Part shown: piece after piece, positions 63,779 through 64,000 of the stretch
How the letters are laid out: each line of letters begins with the position of its first letter
Numbering within the stretch: the first letter of the stretch is position 1
NCBI RefSeq assembly: GCF_000385335.1
Contig: NZ_ARWA01000001.1
Span: 2,248,001-2,312,000, forward strand
From: Methyloferula stellata AR4
GTDB taxonomy: Bacteria > Pseudomonadota > Alphaproteobacteria > Rhizobiales > Beijerinckiaceae
Direction: 5' to 3'
DNA length: 64,000 bases
Notes under the pieces: generated by a model
What the model saw: the letters and a program-made list of their open reading frames with translations, nothing else
The model's database searches: none
Told to the model about the DNA's origin: nothing
Made by a program: the position numbers and the translations under genes

Positions 63779-64000
63779 AAGGAACTCCAGATACCGAGGA
63801 TTTACGTCGTGTGTAACGTGAAAGAGCCCGGAAAATCCGGCTCTCGGCAGAAATTTCCCTTGTCTTGGTTAGTTTTGGCAGGCGCGACGAAATTACTTTC
63901 GTTTTTTTGAAATTTGTGAATGTCACCGAATTGAAACGTCCGGCTGACTTGCCTATAAGGCCCGGATAAACAGGCTATAGCCTTTCTCGGGGGGAGTTAT
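63779..64000. other. Intergenic region to window end
   Basis: Noncoding as seen. A perfect palindrome AGGCTATAGCCT lies at 63972-63983, and GGGGGGAG near 63989-63996 looks like a ribosome site for a rightward gene starting just outside the window. Confidence 0.4.

Overview
The window is a GC-rich chromosomal segment of an alphaproteobacterium, most likely of the order Hyphomicrobiales (Rhizobiales) and plausibly near Beijerinckiaceae. The evidence is gene content typical of that group: a MucR/Ros-type regulator, a DivJ-like kinase followed by a peptidoglycan-binding membrane protein, DUF1491, a DUF1214/DUF1254 pair, DUF2232 between rpsR and rplI, SufE, and a formate-tetrahydrofolate ligase of the kind methylotrophs use. 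The family-level placement is inference. No tRNA, rRNA, CRISPR array, transposase, integrase or prophage gene was recognised.

Layout. 1-4560: the 3' end of a glycosyltransferase, then a phosphate module (PHO box, pstS, pstC, pstA, phoB-like) in which pstB and phoU are absent. 4668-15967: a ceramide-glucosyltransferase-like enzyme, a sorbosone-dehydrogenase-like protein with a small cytochrome c, a HerA/DUF853 ATPase, a DivJ-like kinase pair, sufE, mucR and msrB. 16029-25850: oligopeptidase B, superoxide dismutase, a chemotaxis receptor, a ChbG/HpnK deacetylase divergent from a polyprenyl-phosphate-type glycosyltransferase, and murJ. 25878-29077: a visibly AT-richer two-gene unit, FkbM methyltransferase translationally coupled to a GT4 plus GT23-like fusion glycosyltransferase. 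29544-36592: ftfL, an M20 dipeptidase, a cobalamin-riboswitch-controlled HoxN/NixA-type transporter, a Pit phosphate transporter with its own PHO-box-like site, and DUF1491. 37070-40804: an uncharacterised periplasmic CXXCH protein, the DUF1214/DUF1254 pair and an SDR. 41094-49335: the replication/translation/purine block, read on the minus strand as rpsF, rpsR, DUF2232, rplI, dnaB, radA, cvpA, purF. 49691-64000: a mixed set including a YnfM-like MFS exporter, a YkgJ protein, an ABC exporter, a phytase-like secreted protein, a PYROXD2-like oxidoreductase, an HtrA-like protein lacking all three catalytic residues, pyrE, a sterol-desaturase-family hydroxylase and an O-methyltransferase.

How it works together. 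Phosphate is the clearest theme: high-affinity uptake (pst), low-affinity uptake (pit), a PhoB-like regulator, PHO-box-like sites before both pstS and pit, and a phytase-like secreted protein. Envelope glycans and lipids are a second theme (four glycosyltransferase genes, one of them partial, plus the HpnK-like deacetylase, MurJ and FkbM). Cell-cycle control is a third: the DivJ-like kinase, and a TTAA-N7-TTAA CtrA-type site plus a perfect 15-bp palindrome upstream of dnaB.

Intergenic DNA carries at least two families of palindromic repeats (three copies of a 127-129 bp element and several 38-45 bp hairpins), plus single strong hairpins. The best candidates for undescribed biology are the fusion glycosyltransferase/FkbM pair, the HtrA-like pseudoprotease, the start-overlapping small frame between the cobalamin riboswitch and the transporter, and the palindromic sites before dnaB.
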